A stretch of 64,000 nt of DNA from Aminiphilus circumscriptus DSM 16581 (lineage in GTDB: Bacteria > Synergistota > Synergistia > Synergistales > Aminiphilaceae): the NCBI RefSeq assembly GCF_000526375.1, contig NZ_JAFY01000002.1:248001-312000 (forward strand), in the 5' to 3' direction. The notes under the pieces are model-generated. The model searched no databases. It was not told the origin of the DNA and saw only the letters and a list, made by a program, of their open reading frames with translations. Shown here in pieces: positions 7,749-16,149 of the stretch. Every line of letters begins with the position of its first letter. Positions within the stretch are counted from its first letter, which is position 1. The position numbers were made by a program, and so were the translations under genes.

Positions 7749-10700
7749 CTATTTCCCTCCGCCCCAGGAGGCCTTGGCGTAACACTGCAACGCCAGAAGG
7801 ACCGCCGAGGCGGTCTCCAGGGAGTGGAAGCAGGGAAGCCCCTCCTCGATGGCGGCGCGACGGATGGCCATGCCGTCCTTGACCATGCCCACCCGGAGGC
7901 CAGGAACGTTGACGAGGAGCTGCCACCGCTTGCGGCGGATCTCCGCGAGCAGCGCCTCGCCCTTGGGAACGGTCTCCACGGGAAGCCCCCACCGCGCCAG
8001 GTGCGCCGCGGTGCCCGGCGTGGCCTCCACGGTCCATCCCTGAGCCAGAAGAGTCGTGGCAAGGGCGCAGACATCGCCCTTGCGGTCGTCCCGCACGGAG
8101 AGAAGCGCCCGCCCCGGGGCGTCGAGGGCAATTCCCGCGCCCCGGAGTCCCTCCCAGAGCGCCTCCGCCACGGTGTCCGCCACGCCGAGGGCCTCACCCG
8201 TGGACTGCATGCGCGGCCCAAGCCGGGCGTCCACCCCTGGAAGCTTCTCCGTCGAAAAAACCGGCACCTTCACGCCGTAGGGACCTCTGTAGACAAACAA
8301 TCCCAACTGCGGCACCATGTCCACGAGGCGCTCGCCGAGGGCGATGCGCACCGCGAGGTCCACCAGGGGAATTCCCGTGAGCTTGCAGACGATGGGCACG
8401 GTGCGGCTGGCCCTTGGATTGGCCTCGATGACCGTGAGCGCCCCGTCGTGGAGGACGAACTGCACGTTCAGAAGCCCCCTCACGCCGAGGGCGCCTCCGA
8501 GCTTGCGTACCACGTCGAGAATCTCCCGGCGGTGGCGCTCCGTGAGGGAAAGGTCGGGAAAGATCGCCAGGGAATCGCCGGAGTGAATTCCCGCGGGATC
8601 GAGATGTTCGAAGACGCCGGGCACGAGCACGTCCTCCCCGTCGCAGAGGGCGTCCACCTCGAATTCCTTTCCCGGCAGAAAGCGATCCAGCAGCACGTTC
8701 TGCCCCTCTCCCACGGCGAAGGCTTCCTCAAGAACCTCCAGGAGCTCCTCCTCGCCGGTGACCACCCGCATGGCCACACCGCCGAGAACGAAGCTGGGGC
8801 GCACCATGAGAGGATAGCCGAGCTTGCGCGCCTGCTTCACCGCGTCCTCCACGTTCCGCGCCGCGCCGCCCTCCGGCTGCGAGATGCCGAGGCGAGCCAC
8901 GAGGGCGGAAAAGCGCCCCCGGTCCTCCGCAGCATCCACCGCGTCCTGTCCCGTTCCGAGGAGGCGCACTCCCCGGGCGGCGAGTTGCTGTCCGAGCCCC
9001 AGGGAGGTCTGTCCGCCGAACCCCGAGAAGATGCCGAAGACGTTTTCCCGGCGGAGCACCGCGAGAACGTCCTCCTCCGCAAGGGGCTCCACGTAGAGAG
9101 CATCGGAGATGTCGAAATCGGTGCTCACCGTCTCGGGGTTGTTGTTCACCATGATCGACCGCACACCCCGCCGCCGCAAAGCCTCCACGGCCTTGACGCA
9201 GCAGTAGTCGAACTCCACCCCCTGGGCGATGCGGATCGGACCGGAGCCGAGCACTGCCACGGCAGGGGCGCCCGCCGCAGGGCATTCCTCGCCCGCGGCA
9301 CCCCAGACGCCGTAGAAATAGCCCGACCCGGCGGGCACTTCCCCGGCGCAGCCATCCACCTCGCGGAACCCCGGCGCGAGGCCGAGCGCCTCCCGGGCGG
9401 CCTCCACCTCCGCCACAGTGCGCTCCACCACTGCGGCAATGGCCTTGTCGGAGAAGCCCAACACTTTGGCCACCTTGAGCGCTTCCGCCGAAAGCCCCTC
9501 CCTGCGGAGGCGCTCCTCCGCGGCGACGATCCGGGCCATCTCCGACACGAACCAGGGGGCGATCCAGGAACGGCGGGCGATCTCCTCCGCGCTCACTCCC
9601 CGGCGCAGCAGCGTGAAGATGGCCTCGATGCGCCGGTGTGTGGGAGCGAGCACGGCTCTCCAGAGATCCTCCTCCTTCAGATCCGCAAGGCGGGGATCGA
9701 AGAGCGGCTCCGTACCGGTGGAACGGTAGGCCTTGAGCAGTGCCTGGGGAAAGGAAAGTCCGAGGGCGAGAACCTCCCCCGTGGCCTTCATCCGGGTTCC
9801 CAGCACGGGATCCGCCTGGGGAAACGCGTCGAAGGGCCACCGGGGCAACTTCACCGCCACATAGTCCAGAGCAGGCTCGGAAAGAGCGCTGCCGACGCCG
9901 GTGACGGGATTGGGCATCTCCGTGAGGGTACGCCCAAGGGCAATTTTGGCGGCGATGCGTGCGATGGGATATCCCGTGGCCTTGCTTGCCAGGGCGCTGG
10001 AACGGCTGGCCCTGGGGTTTACCTCGATGACGGCGTAATCATCCCCGTCCGGAGAGACCGCGAGCTGCACGTTGCAGGCCCCTCGCACGTCCAGAGCCTC
10101 CACGATGCGGAGCGACGCGGAGCGGAGGCGCTGCCACTGGCAGTCCGTGAGCGTGAGCACCGGCGAGACCACCACGGAATCTCCCGTGTGGACGCCCATG
10201 GGATCCACGTTCTCCATGCTGCACACGCAGAGGGCGTTGCCGGAAGCGTCCCGGACCACCTCCGCCTCGATCTCCCGCCACCCCTCCAGGTAGCGCTCCA
10301 CCAGGACGCGCCTCACCGGAGAGGCCCGAAGTCCCGCCTCGACGCAGGCATCAAGTTCCGCGGCGGAGCGGGCCACGCCGCTCCCCGTGCCGCCCAGGGT
10401 GAAATCGGGTCGCACGATGAGTGGAAAAGGAGTCGTCGCGGCAAAGACTCTCGCGGCGGCGACATCGGCAACGCAGACACTCGCCACCACGGGCTCCCCG
10501 ATGTCGAGCATGGTCTGCCGGAAGGCCTCGCGTCCCTCGGCGCGGGCAACGGTTTCCACGGGCGTGCCCAGAACGCGGGTACCGTAGCGCTCCCAGATGC
10601 CCCGCTCCGCGCAGGTGACGCAGAGGTTCAGCGCCGTCTGTCCTCCAAGGGTCGCCACCACCCCGTCGGGGCGGTGCACCTGGAGAATCTCCTCCACCAC

Positions 10701-10979
10701 GTCGGGCAGGAGCGGCTTGAGATAGACCACGTCCGCCACGTCCGGATCGGTCTGAATGGTGGCGGGATTGCTGTTCAGGAGGATCACCGTGCACCCTTCC
10801 TCCTTGAGCGCCCGGCAGGCCTGGCTGCCCGAGTAGTCGAACTCGGCGGCCTGACCGATGCGGATCGGCCCCGATCCCAGAACGAGAATCTTTCGAGCGC
10901 CGGAGGAACGATCCACCACCGGAGACGGTGCTGCGGCGGTGGATCCGGAGCGCGTTCCGAAATCGAGCTCACGCGTCAT
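7749..10979 (-). CDS. carB: carbamoyl-phosphate synthase large subunit
   Basis: A 1076-residue protein of full family length (E. coli about 1073). It has the internal duplication of the family: the ATP-grasp N-half starts GSGPIRIGQAAEFDYSG (near residue 34) and the C-half repeats GSGPIRIAQGVEFDY (near 575). EVNPRASRSSALASKATGYP and EANPRASRTVPIVCKLTG are the paired ATP-binding segments. A C-terminal MGS-like allosteric domain follows from about residue 940. The enzyme makes carbamoyl phosphate from bicarbonate, ATP and ammonia channelled from CarA, for arginine and pyrimidine synthesis. The ATG at 10977-10979 overlaps the carA stop by 11 bases, so translation is coupled. Confidence 0.97.
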   Translation of the reverse strand: MTRELDFGTRSGSTAAAPSPVVDRSSGARKILVLGSGPIRIGQAAEFDYSGSQACRALKEEGCTVILLNSNPATIQTDPDVADVVYLKPLLPDVVEEILQVHRPDGVVATLGGQTALNLCVTCAERGIWERYGTRVLGTPVETVARAEGREAFRQTMLDIGEPVVASVCVADVAAARVFAATTPFPLIVRPDFTLGGTGSGVARSAAELDACVEAGLRASPVRRVLVERYLEGWREIEAEVVRDASGNALCVCSMENVDPMGVHTGDSVVVSPVLTLTDCQWQRLRSASLRIVEALDVRGACNVQLAVSPDGDDYAVIEVNPRASRSSALASKATGYPIARIAAKIALGRTLTEMPNPVTGVGSALSEPALDYVAVKLPRWPFDAFPQADPVLGTRMKATGEVLALGLSFPQALLKAYRSTGTEPLFDPRLADLKEEDLWRAVLAPTHRRIEAIFTLLRRGVSAEEIARRSWIAPWFVSEMARIVAAEERLRREGLSAEALKVAKVLGFSDKAIAAVVERTVAEVEAAREALGLAPGFREVDGCAGEVPAGSGYFYGVWGAAGEECPAAGAPAVAVLGSGPIRIAQGVEFDYCCVKAVEALRRRGVRSIMVNNNPETVSTDFDISDALYVEPLAEEDVLAVLRRENVFGIFSGFGGQTSLGLGQQLAARGVRLLGTGQDAVDAAEDRGRFSALVARLGISQPEGGAARNVEDAVKQARKLGYPLMVRPSFVLGGVAMRVVTGEEELLEVLEEAFAVGEGQNVLLDRFLPGKEFEVDALCDGEDVLVPGVFEHLDPAGIHSGDSLAIFPDLSLTERHRREILDVVRKLGGALGVRGLLNVQFVLHDGALTVIEANPRASRTVPIVCKLTGIPLVDLAVRIALGERLVDMVPQLGLFVYRGPYGVKVPVFSTEKLPGVDARLGPRMQSTGEALGVADTVAEALWEGLRGAGIALDAPGRALLSVRDDRKGDVCALATTLLAQGWTVEATPGTAAHLARWGLPVETVPKGEALLAEIRRKRWQLLVNVPGLRVGMVKDGMAIRRAAIEEGLPCFHSLETASAVLLALQCYAKASWGGGK

Positions 10980-12030
10980 GGGAGGCCTCCTTGGCGAGAT
11001 GCTGCAGAAAGGAATCGAAGAGAAACGCCGTGTCCCGGGGACCGGGACACGCCTCGGGGTGGAACTGCACCCCCCAGGCGGGGACGTTCCTGGAGGCAAT
11101 GCCCTCCACCGTGCCGTCCCCCAGGTGACGGAAGGTGGCGAAAAGGCCCGCCCCGTCGAGGGTCTCCTCCACCACGGCGTAGCCGTGATTCTGACTCGTC
11201 ACGTACCCGCGGCGGCTCTCCAGGTGCAGCACGGGCTGGTTGGTTCCCCGATGCCCGTAGGGGAGCTTCGCCGTGCGGGCACCGCAGGCCTGGGCGAGAA
11301 GCTGCGTGCCCAGGCAGATGCCGAAGAGCGGCACCTTGCCGAGGAGGCGCGTCACCACGGCGGTCTCCTTCCGGAGCACCGCGGGATCCCCCGGGCCGTT
11401 GCTCAGCACCACTCCGGCGGGGTTCCAGGCAAGAATCTCCTCCGCGGTGGTCGAGGCGGGAACGCGAATCACCCGGCACCCATGATTCTCGAGGCTCCGG
11501 AGGATGTTCCGTTTCACCCCGTAGTCCACGAGGACCACCGTAGGGCCGTCTCCTCCTGTGGCGCTCGTTTCGGAACAGGTCACCGTCCGGACCAGCGAAT
11601 CCGGAAGGACCTGGAGACGTGGCGCCTCCGGATCCCGGGCCAAACGCCCCATAAGGGTCCCCCGCTCCCGAAGGCGTAACACGAGGTTACGGCAGTCCAC
11701 TCCCGTCACGAGAGGCACGTTCCATTCGGCAAGCCACTCTCCGAGCTGGCGAACCCCCGGAAGCGGTGTGGACTCCAATCCCTGCACCACCGCCGCGGAA
11801 ACCCATGGGCGGATTCCCTCAAGGGCATCCGCGTCCACCCCGTAGATCCCCTGGGACGGAAAGGTGAAGACCAGCATCTGTCCGCAATAGGAAGGATCCG
11901 AAAGAGACTGGGCATATCCTCCCATGGACGTGGAAAAGACAACTTCCCCGTCCAGCGCCGCCTTCAGGCCGAAGGGCGCGTTTCCGCGCCACCGTGTCCC
12001 GTCGGCGAGCGTAAGCCATACCGTTTCCAT
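10969..12030 (-). CDS. carA: carbamoyl-phosphate synthase small (glutaminase) subunit
   Basis: A 353-residue class I glutamine amidotransferase. The N-terminal CPSase domain (METVWLTLADGTRWRG, then FSTSMGGYAQSLSDPSY) is followed by the triad GATase: nucleophile in FGICLGTQLLAQ, catalytic His and Glu in WGVQFHPEACPGP, and the oxyanion-region LSNGPGDP. It releases ammonia from glutamine for CarB. The start is the ATG at 12028-12030 with GGAGGTG upstream. A longer in-frame reading to 12120 would run through the leader terminator and is rejected. Expression is probably set by the leader region described separately. Confidence 0.97.
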   Translation of the reverse strand: METVWLTLADGTRWRGNAPFGLKAALDGEVVFSTSMGGYAQSLSDPSYCGQMLVFTFPSQGIYGVDADALEGIRPWVSAAVVQGLESTPLPGVRQLGEWLAEWNVPLVTGVDCRNLVLRLRERGTLMGRLARDPEAPRLQVLPDSLVRTVTCSETSATGGDGPTVVLVDYGVKRNILRSLENHGCRVIRVPASTTAEEILAWNPAGVVLSNGPGDPAVLRKETAVVTRLLGKVPLFGICLGTQLLAQACGARTAKLPYGHRGTNQPVLHLESRRGYVTSQNHGYAVVEETLDGAGLFATFRHLGDGTVEGIASRNVPAWGVQFHPEACPGPRDTAFLFDSFLQHLAKEASHDA

Positions 12031-12055
12031 GCGCCGCACACCTCCATCAGGGCAG

Positions 12056-12080
12056 AAAAAATGGGGCCGAAACGGCCCCA
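12056..12080 (-). terminator. intrinsic terminator in the carAB leader (attenuator)
   Basis: The minus-strand transcript folds TGGGGCCG with CGGCCCCA (12080-12073 and 12069-12062) around TTT, followed by six U (12061-12056). It ends only 25 bases before the carA start codon and downstream of the carAB promoter, so it must be bypassed for expression. Confidence 0.85.
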
Positions 12081-12134
12081 CGGAGCGTACCTCATCCGAG
12101 CAACGGAACAGAAAGAACAAGAATCCCTCGCCGG

Positions 12135-12218
12135 CTACGCATCCGAAAGGAGGCCGTCTGTTGCCACGACCTCACATCTGCGCTCCTTTGCGAAGAAATT
12201 CTTGTTCCTTGAATACAT
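12135..12218 (-). CDS. putative 27-residue leader peptide of carAB
   Basis: This short ORF is too small for standard calls. GGAGGTG sits seven bases before an ATG at 12216-12218. The peptide starts MYSRNKNFFAKERRC and ends at TAG (12135-12137). Arg codons are at positions 4, 13 and 14, the last two adjacent (CGC AGA). Just after them, ACGGCCTC (12157-12150) can pair with GGGGCCGT in the 5' arm of the terminator at 12056-12080. A ribosome stalled at the Arg pair would leave this segment free and prevent termination. The function is inferred from this layout only; three Arg in 27 is suggestive, not conclusive. Confidence 0.5.
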   Translation of the reverse strand: MYSRNKNFFAKERRCEVVATDGLLSDA

Positions 12219-12248
12219 CAAAAGCACCTCCGGTTTCTTTCGGCGGAC

Positions 12249-12254
12249 ATTATA
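12249..12254 (-). promoter_or_regulatory. -10 box of the carAB promoter
   Basis: A perfect TATAAT on the minus strand lies about 30 bases upstream of the leader ORF and 219 bases before carA. No strong -35 is seen at 16-18 bases. The promoter lies directly after the znu terminator. Confidence 0.55.
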
Positions 12255-12283
12255 CACAAGGAAACAAACTATGTACAGGGGTG

Positions 12284-12364
12284 AAAAAAGGCGGCACCCT
12301 CTTCGCGATGCCGGTCATCGACGCGCCGGAGAGAACGCGTATCGACGAGAGCAGAGGGTGCCGC
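12284..12364 (-). terminator. terminator of the zinc-uptake operon
   Basis: Outer arms GCGGCACCCTCT (12364-12353 as read on the minus strand) and AGAGGGTGCCGC (12302-12291) enclose about 50 bases with further self-pairing. Six U follow (12289-12284). It lies just after znuB and before the carAB promoter, so it insulates the two operons. Confidence 0.7.
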
Positions 12365-12427
12365 GCCGCACGGAACGGGCGGAAATTTCCGAAACGGCGA
12401 CACAGAAAGCCCTGTGCCGCCGGCGGT

Positions 12428-13255
12428 TTACCGTCGGAAAAGCCTGCCTCCGGTGTACGCCAGGGCGAAGAAGACGAAGTTCACCATCACGATGGACGCT
12501 CCCGCCGGGGCATCGAAGAGATAGGCCGCGAAGATTCCCAGGATCACCGAGGCGACCCCCACGAGAGTAGAAAGCATCAGAGCACTGCGAAATCCCCGGG
12601 CGACCTGAAGGGCCGTCACGGCGGGGAAGATGATGAGGCTCGACACCAGAAGCGTTCCCACCACCTTGATCCCGAGGACCACCGTGAAGGCCGTGAGCAC
12701 CAGCAAAACGCTTTCCACCCGATCCGGACGAATCCCCACGACACGGGCATATTCCGCGTCGAAGGTCACCGCGAGCAGGTCGTGATAGAAGAACACCGCC
12801 GCCAGAACGACAACCAGGGAGAGCAGCGATGCGCCCCACACTTCCGCGCTCGTCACGGCAAGGATGTCCCCGAAAAGATAGCTGAAGAGGTCCACGTTGA
12901 ATCCCCGTCCCATGCTCGCGAGGAAGACGCCCGCGGCCATTCCCGTGGCGGAGACCATGCCCACCGCCGCGTCGCCGAAGACGGCCCGCTCCGAGAGCTT
13001 GCGGATCAGAAGGGACGCCACTGCCGCGACGGGCATGGTCACGTAGAGGGGATACACTCCGAGGAGGAGCGCAAGCCCGATGGAGGCGAAGGCCGAGTGG
13101 GCCAGGCCGTCGCCGATCATGGAAAAACGCCGCAGAATCAGGAACACGCCGAGAAAGGCGCAGGAAAAGGCCACCACGCTCCCCGCGAGAAGCGCCCGCT
13201 GAACGAAGGTGTACTGCAGCGCCTGGACGATCTGGGCGAAAGGTCCGTCAAGCAT
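12428..13255 (-). CDS. znuB: zinc ABC transporter permease ZnuB
   Basis: A 275-residue ABC-3 family membrane protein with seven to eight spans. It has family segments LRRFSMIGDGLAHSAFASIG near residue 45 and VVGTLLVSSLIIFPAV near residue 205. The start is set at the ATG 13253-13255, which overlaps the znuC stop by eight bases; the extension to 13309 would duplicate coding of znuC. Together with ZnuC and ZnuA it imports a divalent metal. Zinc is favoured because a Fur-family regulator with Zur features is next to it, but manganese transporters are close relatives. Confidence 0.9.
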   Translation of the reverse strand: MLDGPFAQIVQALQYTFVQRALLAGSVVAFSCAFLGVFLILRRFSMIGDGLAHSAFASIGLALLLGVYPLYVTMPVAAVASLLIRKLSERAVFGDAAVGMVSATGMAAGVFLASMGRGFNVDLFSYLFGDILAVTSAEVWGASLLSLVVVLAAVFFYHDLLAVTFDAEYARVVGIRPDRVESVLLVLTAFTVVLGIKVVGTLLVSSLIIFPAVTALQVARGFRSALMLSTLVGVASVILGIFAAYLFDAPAGASIVMVNFVFFALAYTGGRLFRR

Positions 13256-14096
13256 GGGATTCGTGATGGTGGTGCTGCCTACAAACCAGGTGCTGGAAGG
13301 CACCTCCAAGATAGCGGGCCGCTTCCTCGGAGCCGCAGAAATCGCCGAAGGCGCCGAAGAAGACGACCTTGCGGTCCAGATAGAGAATCTTCGAGGCGTA
13401 CTTCCCGATGGTGGCGCTGTCGTGGCTCACCAGGAGCACCGAGGTGCCGAGCTGCCGGTTCAGACGCTCCACGGTCTGGTAGAACTGTTCCCGTCCGTCG
13501 GGGTCCAGGGCGGTGACCGGCTCGTCCAGCACGAGCAGCTCCGGCTCGGAGACGAGAGCGCGGGCCAGAAACACGCGCTGGCGCTGTCCCCCCGAGAGGC
13601 GCCCGATGAAGCGCGACCGCAGCGACGACACCCCCACCAGCGCGAGCGCCCGATCCACCGCCTCCTCGTCAGCCTTGGAAAGCCGTTTCGGAAACGTTTT
13701 CCGCGCCAAGAGTCCCATGGAGACCACCTCGGCCACCGTGGCGGGGAAACGCTGCAGCGGAAGAGTCGTCATCTGGGGAAGGTAGCCGACGCGGTCCCAC
13801 CGGGAAAACCCGGACAGGGACTCCCCGAAGAGCCGCACATCACCTTCCGCAAGCTCCACGAGGCCGAGGATCGCCTTGATCAGCGTGGTCTTCCCCGAGC
13901 CGTTCGGTCCCACGATGCCCACATACTCCCCGGAAGCAACGTCGAAACACACCCGTTCCAGAACGGTGCTCGTCTGGTAGAGCACCGTCAGGTCACGAAC
14001 GGAGAGCAGCGGCGAAGAGTCGTCGGAACGGAAATGCCGCGGGAACTCGGCCTTTGCGGAGACCCCGGCGGTCGCCTGCTGGGCTGTCACCGGCAT
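13248..14096 (-). CDS. znuC: zinc ABC transporter ATP-binding protein ZnuC
   Basis: A 282-residue ATPase. Walker A is GPNGSGKTT (near residue 63), the Q-loop YLPQM, the signature LSGGQRQR and Walker B LLVLDEP, with the switch His in LVSHDS. The C-terminus is metal-ligand rich (CRQHHHHESHA), which is uncommon in the family and may sense or buffer metal. The start overlaps the znuA stop by ten bases, and the znuB start overlaps this stop, so the three genes are translationally coupled. Confidence 0.93.
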   Translation of the reverse strand: MPVTAQQATAGVSAKAEFPRHFRSDDSSPLLSVRDLTVLYQTSTVLERVCFDVASGEYVGIVGPNGSGKTTLIKAILGLVELAEGDVRLFGESLSGFSRWDRVGYLPQMTTLPLQRFPATVAEVVSMGLLARKTFPKRLSKADEEAVDRALALVGVSSLRSRFIGRLSGGQRQRVFLARALVSEPELLVLDEPVTALDPDGREQFYQTVERLNRQLGTSVLLVSHDSATIGKYASKILYLDRKVVFFGAFGDFCGSEEAARYLGGAFQHLVCRQHHHHESHA

Positions 14097-15163
14097 GCCA
14101 GTCCTTCCCGAAGCCGGGCCAGGTTGTCCCGCATGATCTGGAGATAGGTGAGCCCCTGCTCACGCTCTTCCCGGGAAAGGTTGTGGGCGCCGTGGAGCAG
14201 GAGAAGCCGCGCCCCCGTCTCCGAGGCGATGGCCCGCGCGACCTTCGGATCGATGAGTTCCTCGTGGTAGATCACGGAGGCGCCGGTGCGTTTCATGGTC
14301 TCCACCAGCTCCGCCACGGCCCGGGGGGACGGCTCCGCATCGGGGGCGAAGCTCGGATAGGGGGACACGTGTTCGAGCCCGTAGCGACGGGCAAAATAGC
14401 CGAAGGCGAAATGGCCGCCGTAGATGATGGTCCTTCGCTCGCAAGCGGAAAGTCCTTCGGTGATCTCTCTGTCGAGGGCCGCAAGCTCCTTCGCATAGCT
14501 CTCGGCGTTGTTGCGGTAGCTCTCGGCTCCCGCGGGGTCTTTTGCGGCGAAAGCCTCGGCGATGGTGCGCACCATGATCCGGGCAAGAACGGGATCGAGC
14601 CAGATATGGGGGTCCTTGCCATGATGGAGATGATGGTGGTCGGAGGCACCCCCGGCGTGCGCATCCGCGCTCGCTTTCTGGTCGTGCCCGTGGTGCTCCT
14701 CCGGCGACGCCGCCGCGTGGCCGGAGGATTCGGCCTCGCCGAAGTGGACATGCTCGTCATGCTCGTCCTCCTCGGCGAGTTCGATGCCGCGGCTCGTGTC
14801 CACCACGAGGAGCGCCGGGCTGTCCACGCCCTTCACAAGGTTCTCCGCCCAGGGTTCCATCAATTCCCCCGTATAGAGGAAGATCTCCGCGTTCCCAAGG
14901 CGGATCATGTCACCGGGGCGAGGCGCGTAGGTATGCGCCTCCACGCCGGGAGGCAGAAGGAGCGACACCTCGACACGGTCGCCGCCCACCTGACGGGCGA
15001 AGTCGTAGAGAGGGAAGATCGTGGCCGTCACCTTGAGTTTCGCCGCCTCCGCGGCGACCGCCCCGGAGGAAAAAGCCGTTCCGGCGACCAGCGCCAAAAG
15101 ACCCGCCGCCAGAACCGAAAACACATACCCCCTCCACTGCCGTTTTTTCTTCGAGCTTTCCAT
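14087..15163 (-). CDS. znuA: zinc ABC transporter substrate-binding protein ZnuA
   Basis: A 358-residue cluster A-I metal-binding protein. An N-terminal signal or anchor segment (GYVFSVLAAGLLALVAG) precedes the mature domain. A His/Asp/Glu-rich loop spans residues about 130-180 (HDEHVHFGE, EEHHGHDQ, DHHHLHHGKDPH). Such a loop marks zinc rather than manganese binders. Metal-site regions include PGVEAHTYAPRPGD, KDPHIWLDP and YGGHFAFGYFARRYG. The ribosome site AAGGAGGAG is ideal. A 235-bp gap separates it from zur on the same strand. Confidence 0.93.
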   Translation of the reverse strand: MESSKKKRQWRGYVFSVLAAGLLALVAGTAFSSGAVAAEAAKLKVTATIFPLYDFARQVGGDRVEVSLLLPPGVEAHTYAPRPGDMIRLGNAEIFLYTGELMEPWAENLVKGVDSPALLVVDTSRGIELAEEDEHDEHVHFGEAESSGHAAASPEEHHGHDQKASADAHAGGASDHHHLHHGKDPHIWLDPVLARIMVRTIAEAFAAKDPAGAESYRNNAESYAKELAALDREITEGLSACERRTIIYGGHFAFGYFARRYGLEHVSPYPSFAPDAEPSPRAVAELVETMKRTGASVIYHEELIDPKVARAIASETGARLLLLHGAHNLSREEREQGLTYLQIMRDNLARLREGLACR

Positions 15164-15398
15164 GTGCTCCTCCTTTTTACACCGCGTATTCCCGCGTAGA
15201 GGAAACAGCCTTGATGTTCCCGGAGAACCCGGTCTGGCACGTACCGCTTTCTCCCCGGAAAGACCGATTCCGGAACTCCGCAGGCGCCTTCTCCGACGTA
15301 AAACGTCTTCGTTTTTTGATGCGCCTCCCCGATATCACACCCGACCACCGGAGAAATGTGCTCTTTTCCGGCGAGAGCGGCCTTGTAAAATGTACGCG

Positions 15399-15947
15399 CT
15401 ACGAGGCCTCCGAGGCATTGTTCCCGCTTTCGGGCTCTTCCCCGGCTCTCCCCCTGCACGCCCTCTTCTCCGCCTGCGACGAAGTGTTCCTCCCCCCCAC
15501 GGCACAGACGGGGCAAAGACCGTACACTTCGACATGATGTCCCTCGATGACATAGCCGGTCTGGGCGGCGAGGAGTTTTTCAAGCACGTCCAGGCCACAG
15601 GCCTCGAACGATTCCGCCCTGCCGCAGGAACGACACACCAGAGCGTGCACATGCCCGGAGGACCATCGCACGTACCGATGCTCTCCGTCGGAGCCGTGCA
15701 CACACTTGATAAGATTTCTCTTTTCCAGAAGCGCAACCGCACGATAGACCGTGGCCTGACCGATGCCATCCTTCGAGAGGGAGGCCACGATCTCCGCCAT
15801 GGAAAGCCCTCGAGGTGATGCGGAAAGAAGCTCAACGAGAGCAATGCGTGGCGCAGTGGCCTTCAGGCCGTTCGTGTCGAGGAGATGTCTCGTCTCCTCG
15901 CCGGTCGTCTTTTGGATGTGTCCGTACGGCTCCACTGTGTTCGTCAT
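15399..15947 (-). CDS. zur: Fur-family regulator, probably Zur
   Basis: A 182-residue winged-helix metalloregulator. The DNA-binding half includes LKATAPRIALVELL and GQATVYRAVALLEK. Structural zinc cysteines occur as CRSCG and CPVC, with HVHALVC and EGHHVEVYG as metal ligands. The last 25 residues form a polar tail beyond the usual length. It lies directly upstream of znuABC on the same strand, so zinc-responsive repression of uptake is the natural role, though other Fur-family metals are possible. No Shine-Dalgarno is visible before the ATG. Confidence 0.85.
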   Translation of the reverse strand: MTNTVEPYGHIQKTTGEETRHLLDTNGLKATAPRIALVELLSASPRGLSMAEIVASLSKDGIGQATVYRAVALLEKRNLIKCVHGSDGEHRYVRWSSGHVHALVCRSCGRAESFEACGLDVLEKLLAAQTGYVIEGHHVEVYGLCPVCAVGGRNTSSQAEKRACRGRAGEEPESGNNASEAS

Positions 15948-15948
15948 G

Positions 15949-15983
15949 AATGATATTTTTTCTCATTTTAGAATGCTTGTCAA
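15949..15983 (-). promoter_or_regulatory. zur promoter with an overlapping inverted repeat
   Basis: TTGACA (15983-15978) points toward zur. The -10 must fall in the A/T run next to the start codon (AAATAT at about 15954-15960). The inverted repeat AATGA-N9-TCATT (15949-15967) covers this region and could be an autoregulatory Zur site. The arms are short, so this is tentative. Confidence 0.4.
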
Positions 15984-16090
15984 GACTTTCGCTCCGGCGG
16001 ACACGCGGCAAGATCCGCGGCGACACCTTTCTTTTGCGCTCTTCCTTGGGAGCGAACGTTCTCCCGGCCTTCACCGCGATACGGGCATCG

Positions 16091-16128
16091 TTGACGACGA
16101 TAGAGTATTCAGCGTATACTGCGCATAC
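16091..16128 (+). promoter_or_regulatory. promoter and probable operator of the second GntR gene
   Basis: TTGACG (16091-16096), an 18-base spacer and TATACT (16115-16120) form a promoter. GTATAC-TGC-GCATAC (16114-16128) overlaps the -10. GTATAC half-sites are typical of FCD-type GntR proteins, so autoregulation is likely. Confidence 0.6.
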
Positions 16129-16149
16129 TTTCATTCCGGAGGCCGATCC

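Noticed and set aside
7287-11543. 1418-codon plus-strand ORF opposite carAB
   Set aside because: It is a shadow of carB and carA; in GC-rich genes the opposite strand rarely meets stop codons. Its Arg/Gly/His-rich translation shows no domain.
12031-12254. PyrR-binding or T-box control of carAB
   Set aside because: No PyrR anti-antiterminator consensus, T-box sequence or specifier stem could be seen in the leader.
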